Assembly (NCBI RefSeq): GCF_015207525.1
Contig: NZ_JADEWR010000010.1
Coordinates: 57,737-121,736 of the forward strand
Direction of reading: 5' to 3'
From: Nodosilinea sp. LEGE 06152
Lineage (GTDB): Bacteria > Cyanobacteriota > Cyanobacteriia > Phormidesmidales > Phormidesmidaceae
DNA length: 64,000 nt
Below the pieces are notes generated by a model. The model saw only the letters and a list, made by a program, of their open reading frames with translations, was not told the origin of the DNA and ran no database searches. Shown in pieces: positions 51,813 to 60,911 of this stretch (the stretch's first letter is position 1; each line of letters begins with the position of its first letter). The position numbers and the translations under genes were made by a program.

Positions 51813-53096
51813 CTAGGCCGCCACCTTCTGCCCTGGGGCAAACAGCTGCTGGTCGAGCTGAGTTTGGGCGACGACTTGCCCCGCTTTGATCACTGTGCGC
51901 TGAACTGGGGCCGCCCCCACCGCCGCCGAAACTGAGCTGGCCTTGAGCAAAACCAGATCGGCCCGGTGGCCCACCTGCAGGCCGTGGTCGACGATGCCGA
52001 TCGCGCGGGCGGCCTGGGTGGTGGCCATCGCCAGACAGCGCTGGTGGGCATCAGCAGTACCCAATTGCAGCACCTGGGCCAGCAGGGTGCAGATTTTGAG
52101 TAGGTCGCCGTCGCCGAAGGGAGTAAATAGGTTGAGAATGTTGTTGGTGGCGACGCCCACATTCACCCCCCGCTCGGCCAGTCGGTGGAGGGGGGCAACG
52201 CCTCGCCGCTGGTTGTGGGTATCTTGACGGGCCATCATGTAGAGGTCGGAGGCGGGCAGGGCCAAAACCGAAATTTGGGTGTCTCGCAGGGCGGTAGCCA
52301 GGTTGGCTAACTCCTCGGGGGGCAGCCCGGCTAGCTTAGTCATGTGCCCCAGGCAGACTCGCCCCTGCCAGCCCCGCCGCTGGGTTTCGGCGATTACAAA
52401 GGGCAGCAGCAGTGGCTCGTCATCGTCTAAAAAGTCGAGGTGAAAGTCGACATCGCAGTCGTACTCCTGGGCAAGGTCGAAGATGTGGCGCACGTTAGCT
52501 TTAGGGTCGGCGTCGACGTAGGGGGCCGAACCGATCGCATCGCCGCCCATTTCCATCGCCTGGCGCAGCAGCGGTAGGGTGTCGGGCTGCTGGGTAATGC
52601 CCTCCTGGGCAAACACGGCTAGCTGTAGGGTGATTCCCCAGGCGTACTCCTGGCGCAGGGGCAGCAGGGCTTCTAGCGATCGCAGCCCAGCGGTGGGGTC
52701 AACCTCCACGTGGCTGCGCATAGCGGTAATGCCAAACCCAATCGCGCTCTCAAGCACCTGGCGGGCGCGCGCTTGAATATCCGCTACCGTGAAGCCCTGC
52801 TTGAGCTTGAGGGTTGCGGCCATAGCTTCGGCGAAGGTACCTGTCTGGGCCGGGTGGCGATCGAGCAGCAGGGCTTTGTCGAGATGAATGTGGCTATCGA
52901 CCAGGCTGGGGATGAGGAGGCAGGCGTTGGCATCCAGGATCTTAACTGCCGATTCCTGGGGGGTGATCGCTAACGGATTCGCCGATGGAGCAGGGGCTGG
53001 GGCGATCGCCGCAATTTTTCCCTGGCTCAGAGCCACAGTCCACAGCCCGTCGCGATCGGGTAGGCGAGCGTTGACAATCTGCAAGTCGGGCGGCAT
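51813..53096 (-). CDS. Amidohydrolase (cytosine-deaminase-like)
   Basis: The 427-residue product is a metal-dependent TIM-barrel amidohydrolase: LIPSLVDSHIHLDKALLL supplies the H-x-H pair, AMRSHVEVDPTAGL and DFHLDFLDDDEP further ligands, VCLGHMTKLAGLPPEEL a later His, and GVNVGVATNNILNLFTPFGD the catalytic Asp region. This pattern fits the cytosine deaminase/isoguanine deaminase branch. The substrate cannot be fixed. No pyrimidine-salvage partners are nearby. The N-terminal beta domain DLQIVNARLPDRDGLW is typical. Confidence 0.87.
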   Translation of the reverse strand: MPPDLQIVNARLPDRDGLWTVALSQGKIAAIAPAPAPSANPLAITPQESAVKILDANACLLIPSLVDSHIHLDKALLLDRHPAQTGTFAEAMAATLKLKQGFTVADIQARARQVLESAIGFGITAMRSHVEVDPTAGLRSLEALLPLRQEYAWGITLQLAVFAQEGITQQPDTLPLLRQAMEMGGDAIGSAPYVDADPKANVRHIFDLAQEYDCDVDFHLDFLDDDEPLLLPFVIAETQRRGWQGRVCLGHMTKLAGLPPEELANLATALRDTQISVLALPASDLYMMARQDTHNQRRGVAPLHRLAERGVNVGVATNNILNLFTPFGDGDLLKICTLLAQVLQLGTADAHQRCLAMATTQAARAIGIVDHGLQVGHRADLVLLKASSVSAAVGAAPVQRTVIKAGQVVAQTQLDQQLFAPGQKVAA

Positions 53097-53179
53097 GGCG
53101 ATGGCGGGGGTTCGCTTTTCAGCAGAATAACCCGAGATCGGGGCTGAAGGCTCTCGATCTGAAGCTTTTCAGCGCTCCG

Positions 53180-53758
53180 CTAGGTTTGCCCACCGGGGCA
53201 CACCGTAGACCACTGATCTAAATTCGCTCTGGCCTGAATAAAGCCAGTGAGTTCGCCCCGATAGGCGATCAGGCGGGCGCGATCGGCGGAGGTAGGCGGA
53301 ATGAGCACCACCAGGCGATCGACTGAGGCGACGGCACAGGCCCAGTCGCTCGCCGCTACCGCCTCGGCCAGGGTTGCCTGACGCTGCTCGATTTCGGCTA
53401 GCTTGGCGGCCTCGGCCCGCTCTTGGGCGATGTAGGTCTCCATGTTGCGAATGGCGGCGGTGGCGTAGCGATCGCCCGGTCGAAACCCCAGGGCGCGGCG
53501 AAAGTTGATCAATGCCGTGTGGTAGTCTTTGCGCTCGGCGGCGGAATAGCCCGCCAGCATGGCGTAGCGGTAAGACTGCGATCGCGATTGCTGGCGCGAT
53601 TGTTTCAGGCGACCATCTGGGGATGCTGTTGCAGCGACAGACTCTGCTCCAGCAGGCATTGGCACCTTCGCCAAAGCCTGCCCCAAACCACCGCTCGTCA
53701 GAGCCAACCCCAGGGTTAAGCCCACCGCCATCTTGCCCACAGTCCCCATTGCCGCCAT
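53180..53758 (-). CDS. Exported protein with TPR-like helices
   Basis: The 192-residue product has a signal peptide (MAVGLTLGLALTSGGLGQAL, cut near ALA-KV), a basic Gln/Ser/Arg linker, then two TPR-like helix pairs (YAMLAGYSAAERKDYHTALI, FRRALGFRPGDRYATAAIRN) and a coiled region with AQERAEAAKLAEIEQRQATL. It should lie in the periplasm. An alternative frame over the same DNA (53169-53951) is a shadow. Function unknown. Confidence 0.7.
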   Translation of the reverse strand: MAAMGTVGKMAVGLTLGLALTSGGLGQALAKVPMPAGAESVAATASPDGRLKQSRQQSRSQSYRYAMLAGYSAAERKDYHTALINFRRALGFRPGDRYATAAIRNMETYIAQERAEAAKLAEIEQRQATLAEAVAASDWACAVASVDRLVVLIPPTSADRARLIAYRGELTGFIQARANLDQWSTVCPGGQT

Positions 53759-53835
53759 CCTTTTTGCTGCCCACGCTACACGACTGTTTAGGGTAGCGAA
53801 TTTTTGGGCTGCCGCAGCACCAATCTAGACAAGGG

Positions 53836-53928
53836 CTAAGTCGAACGGGGCAGGACCTTACGAACCAGCGCCCCCGCCACCATTCCCACCACAAATAGCA
53901 CCCGCTTAACCGACCCCAAATCCAGCAT
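53836..53928 (-). CDS. Possible 30-residue hydrophobic protein
   Basis: ATG 53928 opens [20 protein letters not shown] and nine more, mostly basic, residues: a single membrane helix with a positive C-terminus. It is contained in a longer frame whose upstream part lies in the prfC start region and is not credible. It could be a real small membrane protein; evidence is limited to its shape. Confidence 0.3.
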   Translation of the reverse strand: MLDLGSVKRVLFVVGMVAGALVRKVLPRST

Positions 53929-53997
53929 GGCAGCTTCTTCACTGGAGCCACCCTTTACAATGGAAAGAAGCGCAAATTTTACGAGTACCCTCGGTTC

Positions 53998-55644
53998 ATG
54001 ACTGACGCCGCCATTTCTACCGCCGCCACCACCGCTTCGATCGCTGATGCGGTAGAGCAACGGCGCAATTTTGCCATCATCTCTCACCCCGACGCCGGTA
54101 AAACGACACTGACCGAAAAGCTGCTGCTTTACGGAGGCGCGATTCAGGAGGCTGGGGCGGTGAAGGCGAAGCGTGCCCAGCGCAGCGCCACCTCCGACTG
54201 GATGGAGCTGGAGCAGCAGCGGGGAATTTCAATTACCTCCACGGTGCTGCAGTTTGCCTACAGTGGCTACACCATCAACCTGCTCGACACCCCTGGACAC
54301 CAAGACTTCAGCGAAGACACCTACCGCACCCTGGCCGCCGCCGACAACGCGGTGATGCTTGAAGACGCGGCCAAGGGTCTGGAGCCTCAAACCCTGAAGC
54401 TGTTTGAGGTGTGCAGAATGCGATCGCTGCCCATCTTCACCTTCTTCAACAAAATGGATCGCCCGGCCCGCGAACCCCTGGAGCTGCTGGATGAGATCGA
54501 GCAGCGGCTGGGGCTGCAAACCTACGCGGTGAACTGGCCCATCGGCATGGGCGATCGCTTCAAGGGCGTGTTCGACCGCCGCCACCGCCAGATTCACCTG
54601 TTTGAGCGCAGCATCCACGGCAAGCGCGCCGCCAAAAAAACCGTGATTGACCTGGGCGACCCGGCGATCGAAGACCTGCTCGATCAAGACCTCTACTACC
54701 AGTTCAAAGAAGAGCTGGAGGTGATCGAAGAGTTGGGGCCAGAGCTAGATCTAGACGCTGTCCACGCCGGGCAGCAAACCCCAGTCTTTTTCGGCAGCGC
54801 CATGACCAACTTCGGCGTGCAGCTCTTTTTAGATGCCTTTCTCGACTACGCCCTCAAGCCCTCGGCCCGCAGCAGCACCCTAGGCGAGATTGCGCCTACC
54901 AGCGAAGATTTTTCGGGGTTCGTGTTCAAGCTGCAGGCAAATATGGACCCCAAACACCGGGACCGCATCGCCTTTGTGCGGGTGTGCTCCGGCAAGTTTG
55001 AGAAGGATATGGTGGTCAGCCACGCCCGCAGCGGCAAATCGGTGCGCCTGTCGCACCCCCAAAAGCTGTTTGGCCAGGGCCGCGAATCGCTGGAGGAAGC
55101 CTACCCCGGCGATGTGATTGGCCTGAATAACCCCGGCGTGTTTGCGATCGGCGACACCATTTACCAGGGCAAGCGGCTGGAGTATGACGGCATTCCCTGC
55201 TTTTCACCTGAGATCTTCGCCTACCTGAAAAACCCCAACCCCTCAAAGTACAAACAGTTCCAGAAAGGTGTTTCCGAACTGCGCGAGGAAGGCGCGGTGC
55301 AGATCATGTTCTCCGCCGACGAGTCAAAGCGCGACCCAATTTTGGCCGCCGTAGGCCAGCTGCAGCTCGAGGTCGTGCAGTACCGGCTGCAAAACGAGTA
55401 CAACGTCGAAACCCGCATTGAGCACTTGCCCTACACCGTGGCCCGCTGGGTCGAGGGCGGCTGGGAAGCCCTGGAGCAGGCCGGACGTCTGTTTAACACC
55501 GCCACTGTAAAAGATAGCTGGGACCGCCCAGTGCTGTTGTTTAAAAACGAGTGGAACTGCCAGCAGGTGATGGCCGACCACCCGAAGCTAAAGCTCAATA
55601 CGATCGCCCCAGTGGTCGCGGGCAAAGAGCCGGAAAGCCTCTAA
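53998..55644 (+). CDS. prfC: Peptide chain release factor 3 (RF3)
   Basis: The 548-residue GTPase has G1 [20 protein letters not shown], the RF3-typical [20 protein letters not shown] (G2), [20 protein letters not shown] (G3) and FFNKMDR (G4), then the beta-barrel and C-terminal domains typical of the factor (ending near [10 protein letters not shown]). RF3 recycles RF1/RF2 after termination in the cytosol. Length is normal (about 530-550). The ATG at 53998 is used; an alanine/threonine-rich N-terminus precedes G1 by ~20 residues. Confidence 0.95.
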   Translation: MTDAAISTAATTASIADAVEQRRNFAIISHPDAGKTTLTEKLLLYGGAIQEAGAVKAKRAQRSATSDWMELEQQRGISITSTVLQFAYSGYTINLLDTPGHQDFSEDTYRTLAAADNAVMLEDAAKGLEPQTLKLFEVCRMRSLPIFTFFNKMDRPAREPLELLDEIEQRLGLQTYAVNWPIGMGDRFKGVFDRRHRQIHLFERSIHGKRAAKKTVIDLGDPAIEDLLDQDLYYQFKEELEVIEELGPELDLDAVHAGQQTPVFFGSAMTNFGVQLFLDAFLDYALKPSARSSTLGEIAPTSEDFSGFVFKLQANMDPKHRDRIAFVRVCSGKFEKDMVVSHARSGKSVRLSHPQKLFGQGRESLEEAYPGDVIGLNNPGVFAIGDTIYQGKRLEYDGIPCFSPEIFAYLKNPNPSKYKQFQKGVSELREEGAVQIMFSADESKRDPILAAVGQLQLEVVQYRLQNEYNVETRIEHLPYTVARWVEGGWEALEQAGRLFNTATVKDSWDRPVLLFKNEWNCQQVMADHPKLKLNTIAPVVAGKEPESL

Positions 55645-55660
55645 ACCTTGGAAATTTGAA

Positions 55661-55712
55661 GGTTGGGAGACAACCTCCCAACCCGTTCCCTTCGACTCCG
55701 CTCAGGGAACGG
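55661..55712. terminator. Two hairpins between convergent prfC and the fusion gene
   Basis: GGTTGGGAG/CTCCCAACC (55661-55683) and CCGTTCCCT/AGGGAACGG (55683-55712) form two 9-bp stems in tandem. The second contains TTCGACTCCGCTCA, the dispersed palindrome of 28677. Location between two stops 72 bp apart suggests a bidirectional terminator built from repeats; no long T-tract is present. Confidence 0.6.
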
Positions 55713-55716
55713 CTTT

Positions 55717-56400
55717 CTACAGCAGGGCTGTGACGTCTTCGCCGCAGTCGTCGGCCAGGTACGACAGGGCACGAAACCGCAGCCCCACCAGCTGGTCGTA
55801 CAGCGGGTTAATTTTGCACATGGGCGGAATGTGCACCAGCTTTTTGTTGAACAGCACCACGTCGCGCTCAAAGGGGCACTGCGATGGAATTAGCTTGCAC
55901 ACAAACCGAGCCAGCCGTGGGTCGTGTACCTCTAGCTGGTCGAGCCATTCGCGAGCGGGCTTGAGGGGGTCGAGCTTGCCGTTGGTCGGCGGACGCAACC
56001 CGGCGGCGATCGCGGCATTTTCGGGCTTGAGGCTGTAGAGGGTCGATCGCACTGAAGCGAGGCAGGTGTCCTGCAGGTTTAGAGCCTCGCATAGCGCCTG
56101 GAGCTGGGCGTCTTCTTCCACTGAGTAGACGCCGTCGGCTAGGGCGACCATTACGGCCATGCGCAGAAAGTTTTCGGCTATGTGGGGGTCGTCGCCCAGG
56201 GCCTGGGCCACTTCGTCGGGGGTAACAGGTTCAAAGTGCTCAAAATCTAGTTCTGGAGCTAGCTCTTCTTCAGTAATGGCGGCAATCAGCGCCTTCTCAT
56301 CGTTATCGAAATTGCCGTCTGCCCAGGCCAGGGTGAGCAACCCCCGAAGCCAGACCTTAATCTGCTCCTGGGTGTAGGGAGATTCGGTGACTACGGGCAT
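55717..56400 (-). CDS. TerB-like domain fused to Mo-nitrogenase C-terminal domain
   Basis: Residues ~10-135 look like a TerB/DUF533-type helical metal-binding domain: LLTLAWADGNFDNDEKALIA and VALADGVYSVEEDAQLQALC with the paired acidic loops (W-A-D-G, L-A-D-G). Residues ~140-227 match the Mo-dependent-nitrogenase C-terminal family: LDPLKPAREWLDQLEVHDPR, FVCKLIPSQCPFERDVVLFN and HIPPMCKINPLYDQLVGLRF, with conserved Cys residues. The latter occurs as a separate protein in many cyanobacteria and does not imply nitrogen fixation; no nif gene is here. Function unknown. It converges with prfC. Confidence 0.82.
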   Translation of the reverse strand: MPVVTESPYTQEQIKVWLRGLLTLAWADGNFDNDEKALIAAITEEELAPELDFEHFEPVTPDEVAQALGDDPHIAENFLRMAVMVALADGVYSVEEDAQLQALCEALNLQDTCLASVRSTLYSLKPENAAIAAGLRPPTNGKLDPLKPAREWLDQLEVHDPRLARFVCKLIPSQCPFERDVVLFNKKLVHIPPMCKINPLYDQLVGLRFRALSYLADDCGEDVTALL

Positions 56401-57174
56401 AGATCCTCCTCAACGGGTATCACGATACAGGCATCACAGGTGGAAATAGTCGATCAAGCAATGCCCGAAACAATAGGCTACAACCCTTTGATTTTAACCT
56501 GTTGACCCAAGACTGCCTTGGCCAGAGAAAATTTTTCGGCCTCCTCTCGACGGGGCGACAGCGCTATCTGGTTCTAATCGGCTAGTTCGTTATTAATCAA
56601 ATCCATAGATAAAAAGATAAATAATAAGCCGAGCTTATTTCAAAAATTAAAAATCGCAGTTTAATTTAGCCCCGCAACGCTGCGCAGTTTCTTCAAAAAT
56701 GCCATAGACTTATTTTCATGGCGAAGAGGGCATCAATTGATATTGATCAATGTATCCACTGTTTTCACCGATACGTCGCGCGGCATCGAGACCTCCTTTG
56801 ACAGCACCAAGTTTGACCCAGCAATTCCAAGGCCTGCCTCAGCGGCCTTCAAATTGATCGGGTCTAGGAGGATGGGCAATTGTAGAGATAGAATTTTAGA
56901 CTTTGGCGGTCAGATGACCAGTTCCAAAATCCAAAATTGCTAATCTAAAATTGCCTTCCACTCCTCCCTCAGCACTGGTTCAGAGAGAGATGACCAGAGG
57001 CGAGAGTATGGGGCCTCCATCGCCAACAGCAGCCCCATTCCCCCTCGCCTCGGTGTCTGAACCAGCCTACCTCGGTCGGTCTCCCCAAAGAAAGGCCGGG
57101 GTGGGTTTTCTCCTCAAACCGTCCGTGATCTAGCCGCTCCACAACGGGTACAGCCGCAGGAGGATCGTGACCAG
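56401..57174. other. Long intergenic region, no gene seen
   Basis: 774 bp. It is AT-rich around 56570-56720, with short frames that are not credible. Near 56885-56960 it holds AATTTTAGA/TCTAAAATT and CCAAAATCCAAAATTG tracts that resemble the AT-rich inverted repeats after sppA and pdxJ. Confidence 0.45.
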
Positions 57175-57261
57175 ATGATGGAAGACCCCCAGTTCTACCA
57201 GTTGCGTAACCGCGCCCTCGGCGTTCTCTATAATCGCTTTGCCTACGACAATGGAGTCTAA
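57175..57261 (+). CDS. Possible small ORF (28 residues) before the DUF6671 gene
   Basis: ATG 57175 (a second ATG follows) has AGGAGG 11 bases upstream and encodes MMEDPQFYQLRNRALGVLYN plus FAYDNGV-type residues; the TAA ends one base before the next ATG. The frame stays open without a start for another ~38 codons upstream, so it could instead be the tail of a lost gene. It looks protein-like. Confidence 0.4.
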   Translation: MMEDPQFYQLRNRALGVLYNRFAYDNGV

Positions 57262-57262
57262 A

Positions 57263-58120
57263 ATGGCTGACCCCCGCGACTGGTTTGCTGGCCGGGTGGC
57301 GGTGCTGGCCACCATGCACCGCAAAGAGCAGGCGATCGCCCCCCTGTTAGACACTCACCTGGGGGTCAGCGTGGCGGTGCCCACTGGCTTTGATACCGAT
57401 GCCTTTGGCACCTTTACTGGCGACGTTAAACGTCCGTCTGACCAACTCACCACGGCTCGGCTCAAGGCGGCGGCGGTGCTGCGGCAAACGGGAGAAAGTC
57501 TGGCTGTCGCCAGCGAGGGTAGCTTTGGGCCGCATCCGCAGATTCCCTTCGTGGCCTGCGATCGCGAACTAGTGCTGCTGATCGACCGCACCCATCAGCT
57601 CGAAATTGTCGGTGAATGTCTCTCTACCGACACCAACTACCGCAGTCAGGTCATTCGCAGTTCAGAGGAAGCCCTGGCCTTTGCGGAGTCGGTGGGCTTT
57701 CCCCAGCACGGGCTGGTGGTCAAAGACGGCGAGTCCGATCAGGTTTTAAAAAAAGGCATTACCGATGGCGACGAGCTTTTAGCCCTGGTGGAGGCGGCCC
57801 TGAGCCAGTCGCCCCACCGCGCCGCCCGCCTCGAAACCGACATGCGAGCGCTCTACAACCCTACCCGTATGGCCGTCATTGCCCAGGCCACCGAAGATTT
57901 AATTAAGGCGATCGCGCGCGCTTGTCCGGGCTGCGGATGTCCCGGCTTTAGCGCGGTCAAGCAGTTTCCAGGGCTACCCTGTAGCCTCTGTGGCACCCCC
58001 ACCCTGCTAACGCTGGCGCAGCTTTACCGCTGTCAGCACTGCCAGTTTGAGCAGCGTCTCCCCGGCGACCACGGCTTTGCGACTGCCGACCCCAGCTACT
58101 GCCCCTACTGCAATCCTTAG
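57263..58120 (+). CDS. DUF6671-family protein with C-terminal zinc ribbons
   Basis: The start at ATG 57263 has GGAG six bases upstream (TTG 57239 is not needed). The 285-residue product begins with WFAGRVAVLATMHRKEQAIA and SVAVPTGFDTDAFGTFTGDV, typical of DUF6671. It ends with cysteine clusters CPGCGCPG, CSLCG, CQHC and CPYC that would bind one or two zinc ions. The function of the family is not known. The combination suggests nucleic-acid or nucleotide handling, as inference only. Confidence 0.82.
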   Translation: MADPRDWFAGRVAVLATMHRKEQAIAPLLDTHLGVSVAVPTGFDTDAFGTFTGDVKRPSDQLTTARLKAAAVLRQTGESLAVASEGSFGPHPQIPFVACDRELVLLIDRTHQLEIVGECLSTDTNYRSQVIRSSEEALAFAESVGFPQHGLVVKDGESDQVLKKGITDGDELLALVEAALSQSPHRAARLETDMRALYNPTRMAVIAQATEDLIKAIARACPGCGCPGFSAVKQFPGLPCSLCGTPTLLTLAQLYRCQHCQFEQRLPGDHGFATADPSYCPYCNP

Positions 58121-58234
58121 GCCAACTGGCTTTGCAAAACTAAAGCCTGAAGATAGTCTGCGATCTTTAACTCGGGAAATTAGGGATGGTTATACTGAAT
58201 TTTTCCACCCAACCACACCTATTAGATTCTGAAT

Positions 58235-58570
58235 ATGGCTCTTGCAATCTTGGCAGAACCGGCTCCCTTAACGGTCAATCTTGATGGTGTAGTTCAGGTT
58301 GGTGGAACACGAGTGACATTAGATACAGTCGTTACTGTGTTTAAGCAGGGAGCAACCGCAGAAGAAATCGTTTATCGTTATCCATCCCTAAGGCTGGGCG
58401 ATGTTTATGCCTCAATTGCCTTTTATCTAAACCATCAAGAGGATGTAGAGGCATATCTCAAGCAACGGCAGCAACAAGCGCAAAAAAATCGCCAAATGAA
58501 TGAGGCGCGTTTTGACCCACAGGGTTTGCGCGATCGCTTACTTGCCCGGAGAGTTGAACGACAGGCATGA
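58235..58570 (+). CDS. DUF433 antitoxin-like protein (pair 2)
   Basis: The 111-residue product has the DUF433 core GGTRVTLDTVVTVFKQGATA, EEIVYRYPSLRLGDVYASIA and a longer charged C-terminal helix (DVEAYLKQRQQQAQKNRQMN) than pair 1. The last ~25 residues likely contact the toxin. It is followed by the DUF5615 gene with an ATGA overlap. This is the second such pair in the window and is not a close copy of the first. Confidence 0.88.
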   Translation: MALAILAEPAPLTVNLDGVVQVGGTRVTLDTVVTVFKQGATAEEIVYRYPSLRLGDVYASIAFYLNHQEDVEAYLKQRQQQAQKNRQMNEARFDPQGLRDRLLARRVERQA

Positions 58571-58917
58571 TCAAGCTGCTAGCCGACGAGAATTTGGACA
58601 ACACAATCATTAGGGGATTGCTACGCCGAAATCCAGATATCGATATTATCCGAGTTCAAGATGTTGAATTATCAGGAGAGGACGATCCTGTTGTGCTTAA
58701 TTGGGCTGCTGCTGAGGAACGTATTTTGCTTACTCATGATGTCACTACGATTACTCGTTATGCCTATGAGAGGTTAGCCAAACGCCTCTCCATGCCAGGA
58801 GTGATTGAAATTCGCACAGATGCACCGATCGGAAGGGTAATAGAGGACCTTTTTCTGATTTTGGAGTGTGGCAAAGCGGAGGATTTTGATGGTCAAATTT
58901 ATTACCTTCCCCTGTGA
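58567..58917 (+). CDS. DUF5615 PIN-like toxin (pair 2)
   Basis: The 116-residue product opens MIKLLADENLDNTIIRGLLR, with the first acidic residues of the PIN-like site, and later has LTHDVTTITRYAYERLAKRL. It overlaps the DUF433 gene by four bases, so the two are translated together. Predicted to be a ribonuclease toxin by family association. AT content is higher than in the flanking HAD gene. Confidence 0.87.
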   Translation: MIKLLADENLDNTIIRGLLRRNPDIDIIRVQDVELSGEDDPVVLNWAAAEERILLTHDVTTITRYAYERLAKRLSMPGVIEIRTDAPIGRVIEDLFLILECGKAEDFDGQIYYLPL

Positions 58918-58934
58918 GTCGGTAGTGCCAATCA

Positions 58935-59570
58935 TCAGCCCGAGAGCGACCGAGCGATCGCAGGCAGCGTCTCGGGGTCATCCACCAGCCAGTCGGGTTG
59001 GGCTGCCGCCAGCGCCTCCCGGCTGTTAAAGCCCCAGGTGACCGAAATTGACTGAATACCCGCAAACCGTGCCGCTTGAATATCCCGCACCTCATCGCCC
59101 ACGTACACCGTTTCGGCCGGAACGAGCCGGTGGCGCTCCAGGCACTTAACAATCAGCCTGCCTTTGCCAAACAGGGTGCCACCACCATCCACGCTAAAAA
59201 AGCAGTGCTCCAGGCTGTGGGCAGCCAAAAAAGCGTAAACCACCTCAGGGGTATTGGAGGTGATCACCGCCAGCGCGTGGTTTTGGGCGTGCAACTGCCG
59301 AATCACGGCTGGCATTCCGGCACAGGGGGCGATCGTAGGATCGTAGGATTTCAGCTCGACCCGCAGGCGACGGAGCAGGGCAGGAATTTTGAGCAGGGAA
59401 ATGCCAGAGTACCGGATCAGCTGGCGAGTGCTGTACCCCTTGAGCGCATCCAGCTCCTCCAGCGGGGTGGGGCGATAGCCAAACTCTGGGGCCAGCCGAT
59501 TGGTAATCTCCACAATGGTCAACAAACTATCCGCCAAGGTGCCGTCGAAATCAAACAAAAACGTGATCAA
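58935..59570 (-). CDS. HAD-family phosphatase (phosphoglycolate-phosphatase-like)
   Basis: The 211-residue product has the HAD nucleophile motif FLFDFDGTLADSLLTIV at its start, motif II in LAVITSNTPEVVYAFL, Lys in FGKGRLIVKCLERH and motif IV in VYVGDEVRDIQAARFAG. The cap is of the small helical type (subfamily I). Family members dephosphorylate 2-phosphoglycolate or related metabolites; which one is open. It converges with the DUF5615 gene and diverges from the exopolysaccharide genes. Confidence 0.9.
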   Translation of the reverse strand: MITFLFDFDGTLADSLLTIVEITNRLAPEFGYRPTPLEELDALKGYSTRQLIRYSGISLLKIPALLRRLRVELKSYDPTIAPCAGMPAVIRQLHAQNHALAVITSNTPEVVYAFLAAHSLEHCFFSVDGGGTLFGKGRLIVKCLERHRLVPAETVYVGDEVRDIQAARFAGIQSISVTWGFNSREALAAAQPDWLVDDPETLPAIARSLSG

Positions 59571-59682
59571 AGCAAACTACCCAAAACGCCACGCTCAGCC
59601 TTCTCCATTAAAGGGCAAGAATCAAAAGCCAGCCCCCAACCGGCAAAGGATGTAGGGTTTCTAACCCAGATCTAATGTCTCA

Positions 59683-60900
59683 ATGCCAAAAATATGGGGC
59701 AATATGGGTGGGTTACCCGTGGCAGGGGGTTCTCCTGCCGTTGAGGCTATGGTTTTGATGGGTTTAACCGATCGCGCGATCGCTAGGTTTGTGGCTCGCC
59801 AGCTGAGCTTTTGGGGAGGGTTGGCCCTCTGTGGCGGGGGGCTGCTGGCCCTACCCGCCGCCGCCCAGGCTCCAGTGCCCTTAACCTCGCCCGTTAGCCC
59901 CCCAAACCTGCCCCTAGAGCCGTTTTTTTCTCCTCCCGCTGCCGACTTTGACACCTACCGCCTGGGGCCGGGCGACAGCATTTTTGTTGGGGTGCAGCGG
60001 TTTCCAGACCTGAGCTTTCCGGCCACCCTAGACATTCAGGGCAATGTAGTGGTGCCCCTGGCGGGCACCGTCAACCTGGCGGGGCTGACCCTAGACCAGG
60101 CCCGCGACGAACTTTTTAGCCGCTACGACCAGTACGTGGTCAACCCCGATGTCTCGCTGATTTTGACCGCCCAGCGGCCGGTGGAGGTGACGGTTGTGGG
60201 CGAGGTGCCGCGTCCGGGGCTGTACCCGCTACAGGCTCCACAGCTGGCGGTGGCGCTGCTGACGGCGGGGGGTTCAACCACCCTAGCCGACCTGCGCACC
60301 GTTCAGATTGAGCGCACCCTGCGCGATGGTGCGCTGCTGACGCGCACCGTAGACCTGTTTACCCCACTGGTGCAGGGCGAACCCATTCCTCAGGTGCAGC
60401 TCCAGGACGGCGATGTGATTACCATCCCCCGCCTGGCTCCCGAGGACGTGGAGAGCTACGATCGCGACCTGGTCGCCACCTCAACCCTGGCCAGGCCCGA
60501 GATCACGGTGCGGTTGCTCAATCGGGCCTCTGGGGCTAGGGGGCTAGAAGCCCGCTTTGGGGCGATTAACCTGCGCAACGGCAGCCGCTTTTTAGACGCC
60601 CTGGCGGTGGCGGGGGTGAACCCCGATGTAGCGGCCTACAACCGCATTGCGGTGCTGCGCTTCAACCCCGAGACCGGCAGCGCCGATACGATTATGGTGA
60701 ATGCAGCGGCGGCGGTAAATGGCGATTTGAGCCAGAATATTCCGCTCCAGGAAAACGACATTTTGGTAGTTGATCGCAACCTGCTGACGCGGGTGAGCTA
60801 CGCCCTGAACACGTTTACTCAGCCCTTTCGCGACGTGCTAGGCTTCTTGCTCTTTTTTGACTCGCTGACCGACTCGGCAGATTCGTTATTTAGGCCCTAG
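59683..60900 (+). CDS. Polysaccharide export protein (Wza-like, SLBB domains)
   Basis: The 405-residue product has a signal segment (LSFWGGLALCGGGLLALPAA, ending near AQA). ATG 59683 is used; ATG 59749 is equally possible and gives a shorter signal. It then has the Poly_export domain (YRLGPGDSIFVGVQRFPDLS to ALPLAGTVNLAG-like) and SLBB domains (VTVVGEVPRPGLYPLQAPQL and a second one at ~270-345). Such proteins form the outer-membrane and periplasmic channel for capsule or exopolysaccharide. It is 11 bp from the Wzc-like gene, so they form an operon. Confidence 0.9.
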   Translation: MPKIWGNMGGLPVAGGSPAVEAMVLMGLTDRAIARFVARQLSFWGGLALCGGGLLALPAAAQAPVPLTSPVSPPNLPLEPFFSPPAADFDTYRLGPGDSIFVGVQRFPDLSFPATLDIQGNVVVPLAGTVNLAGLTLDQARDELFSRYDQYVVNPDVSLILTAQRPVEVTVVGEVPRPGLYPLQAPQLAVALLTAGGSTTLADLRTVQIERTLRDGALLTRTVDLFTPLVQGEPIPQVQLQDGDVITIPRLAPEDVESYDRDLVATSTLARPEITVRLLNRASGARGLEARFGAINLRNGSRFLDALAVAGVNPDVAAYNRIAVLRFNPETGSADTIMVNAAAAVNGDLSQNIPLQENDILVVDRNLLTRVSYALNTFTQPFRDVLGFLLFFDSLTDSADSLFRP

Positions 60901-60911
60901 GGAAAACGGCG

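Noticed and set aside
53169..53951. 260-codon minus frame over the TPR-like gene
   Set aside because: The alternative frame 53180-53758 has a signal peptide and TPR-like helices; the longer one reads as arginine/glycine-rich noise.
55717..56400. Nitrogen fixation gene cluster
   Set aside because: Only the Mo-nitrogenase C-terminal family domain is present; no nif structural or assembly gene is found in the window.
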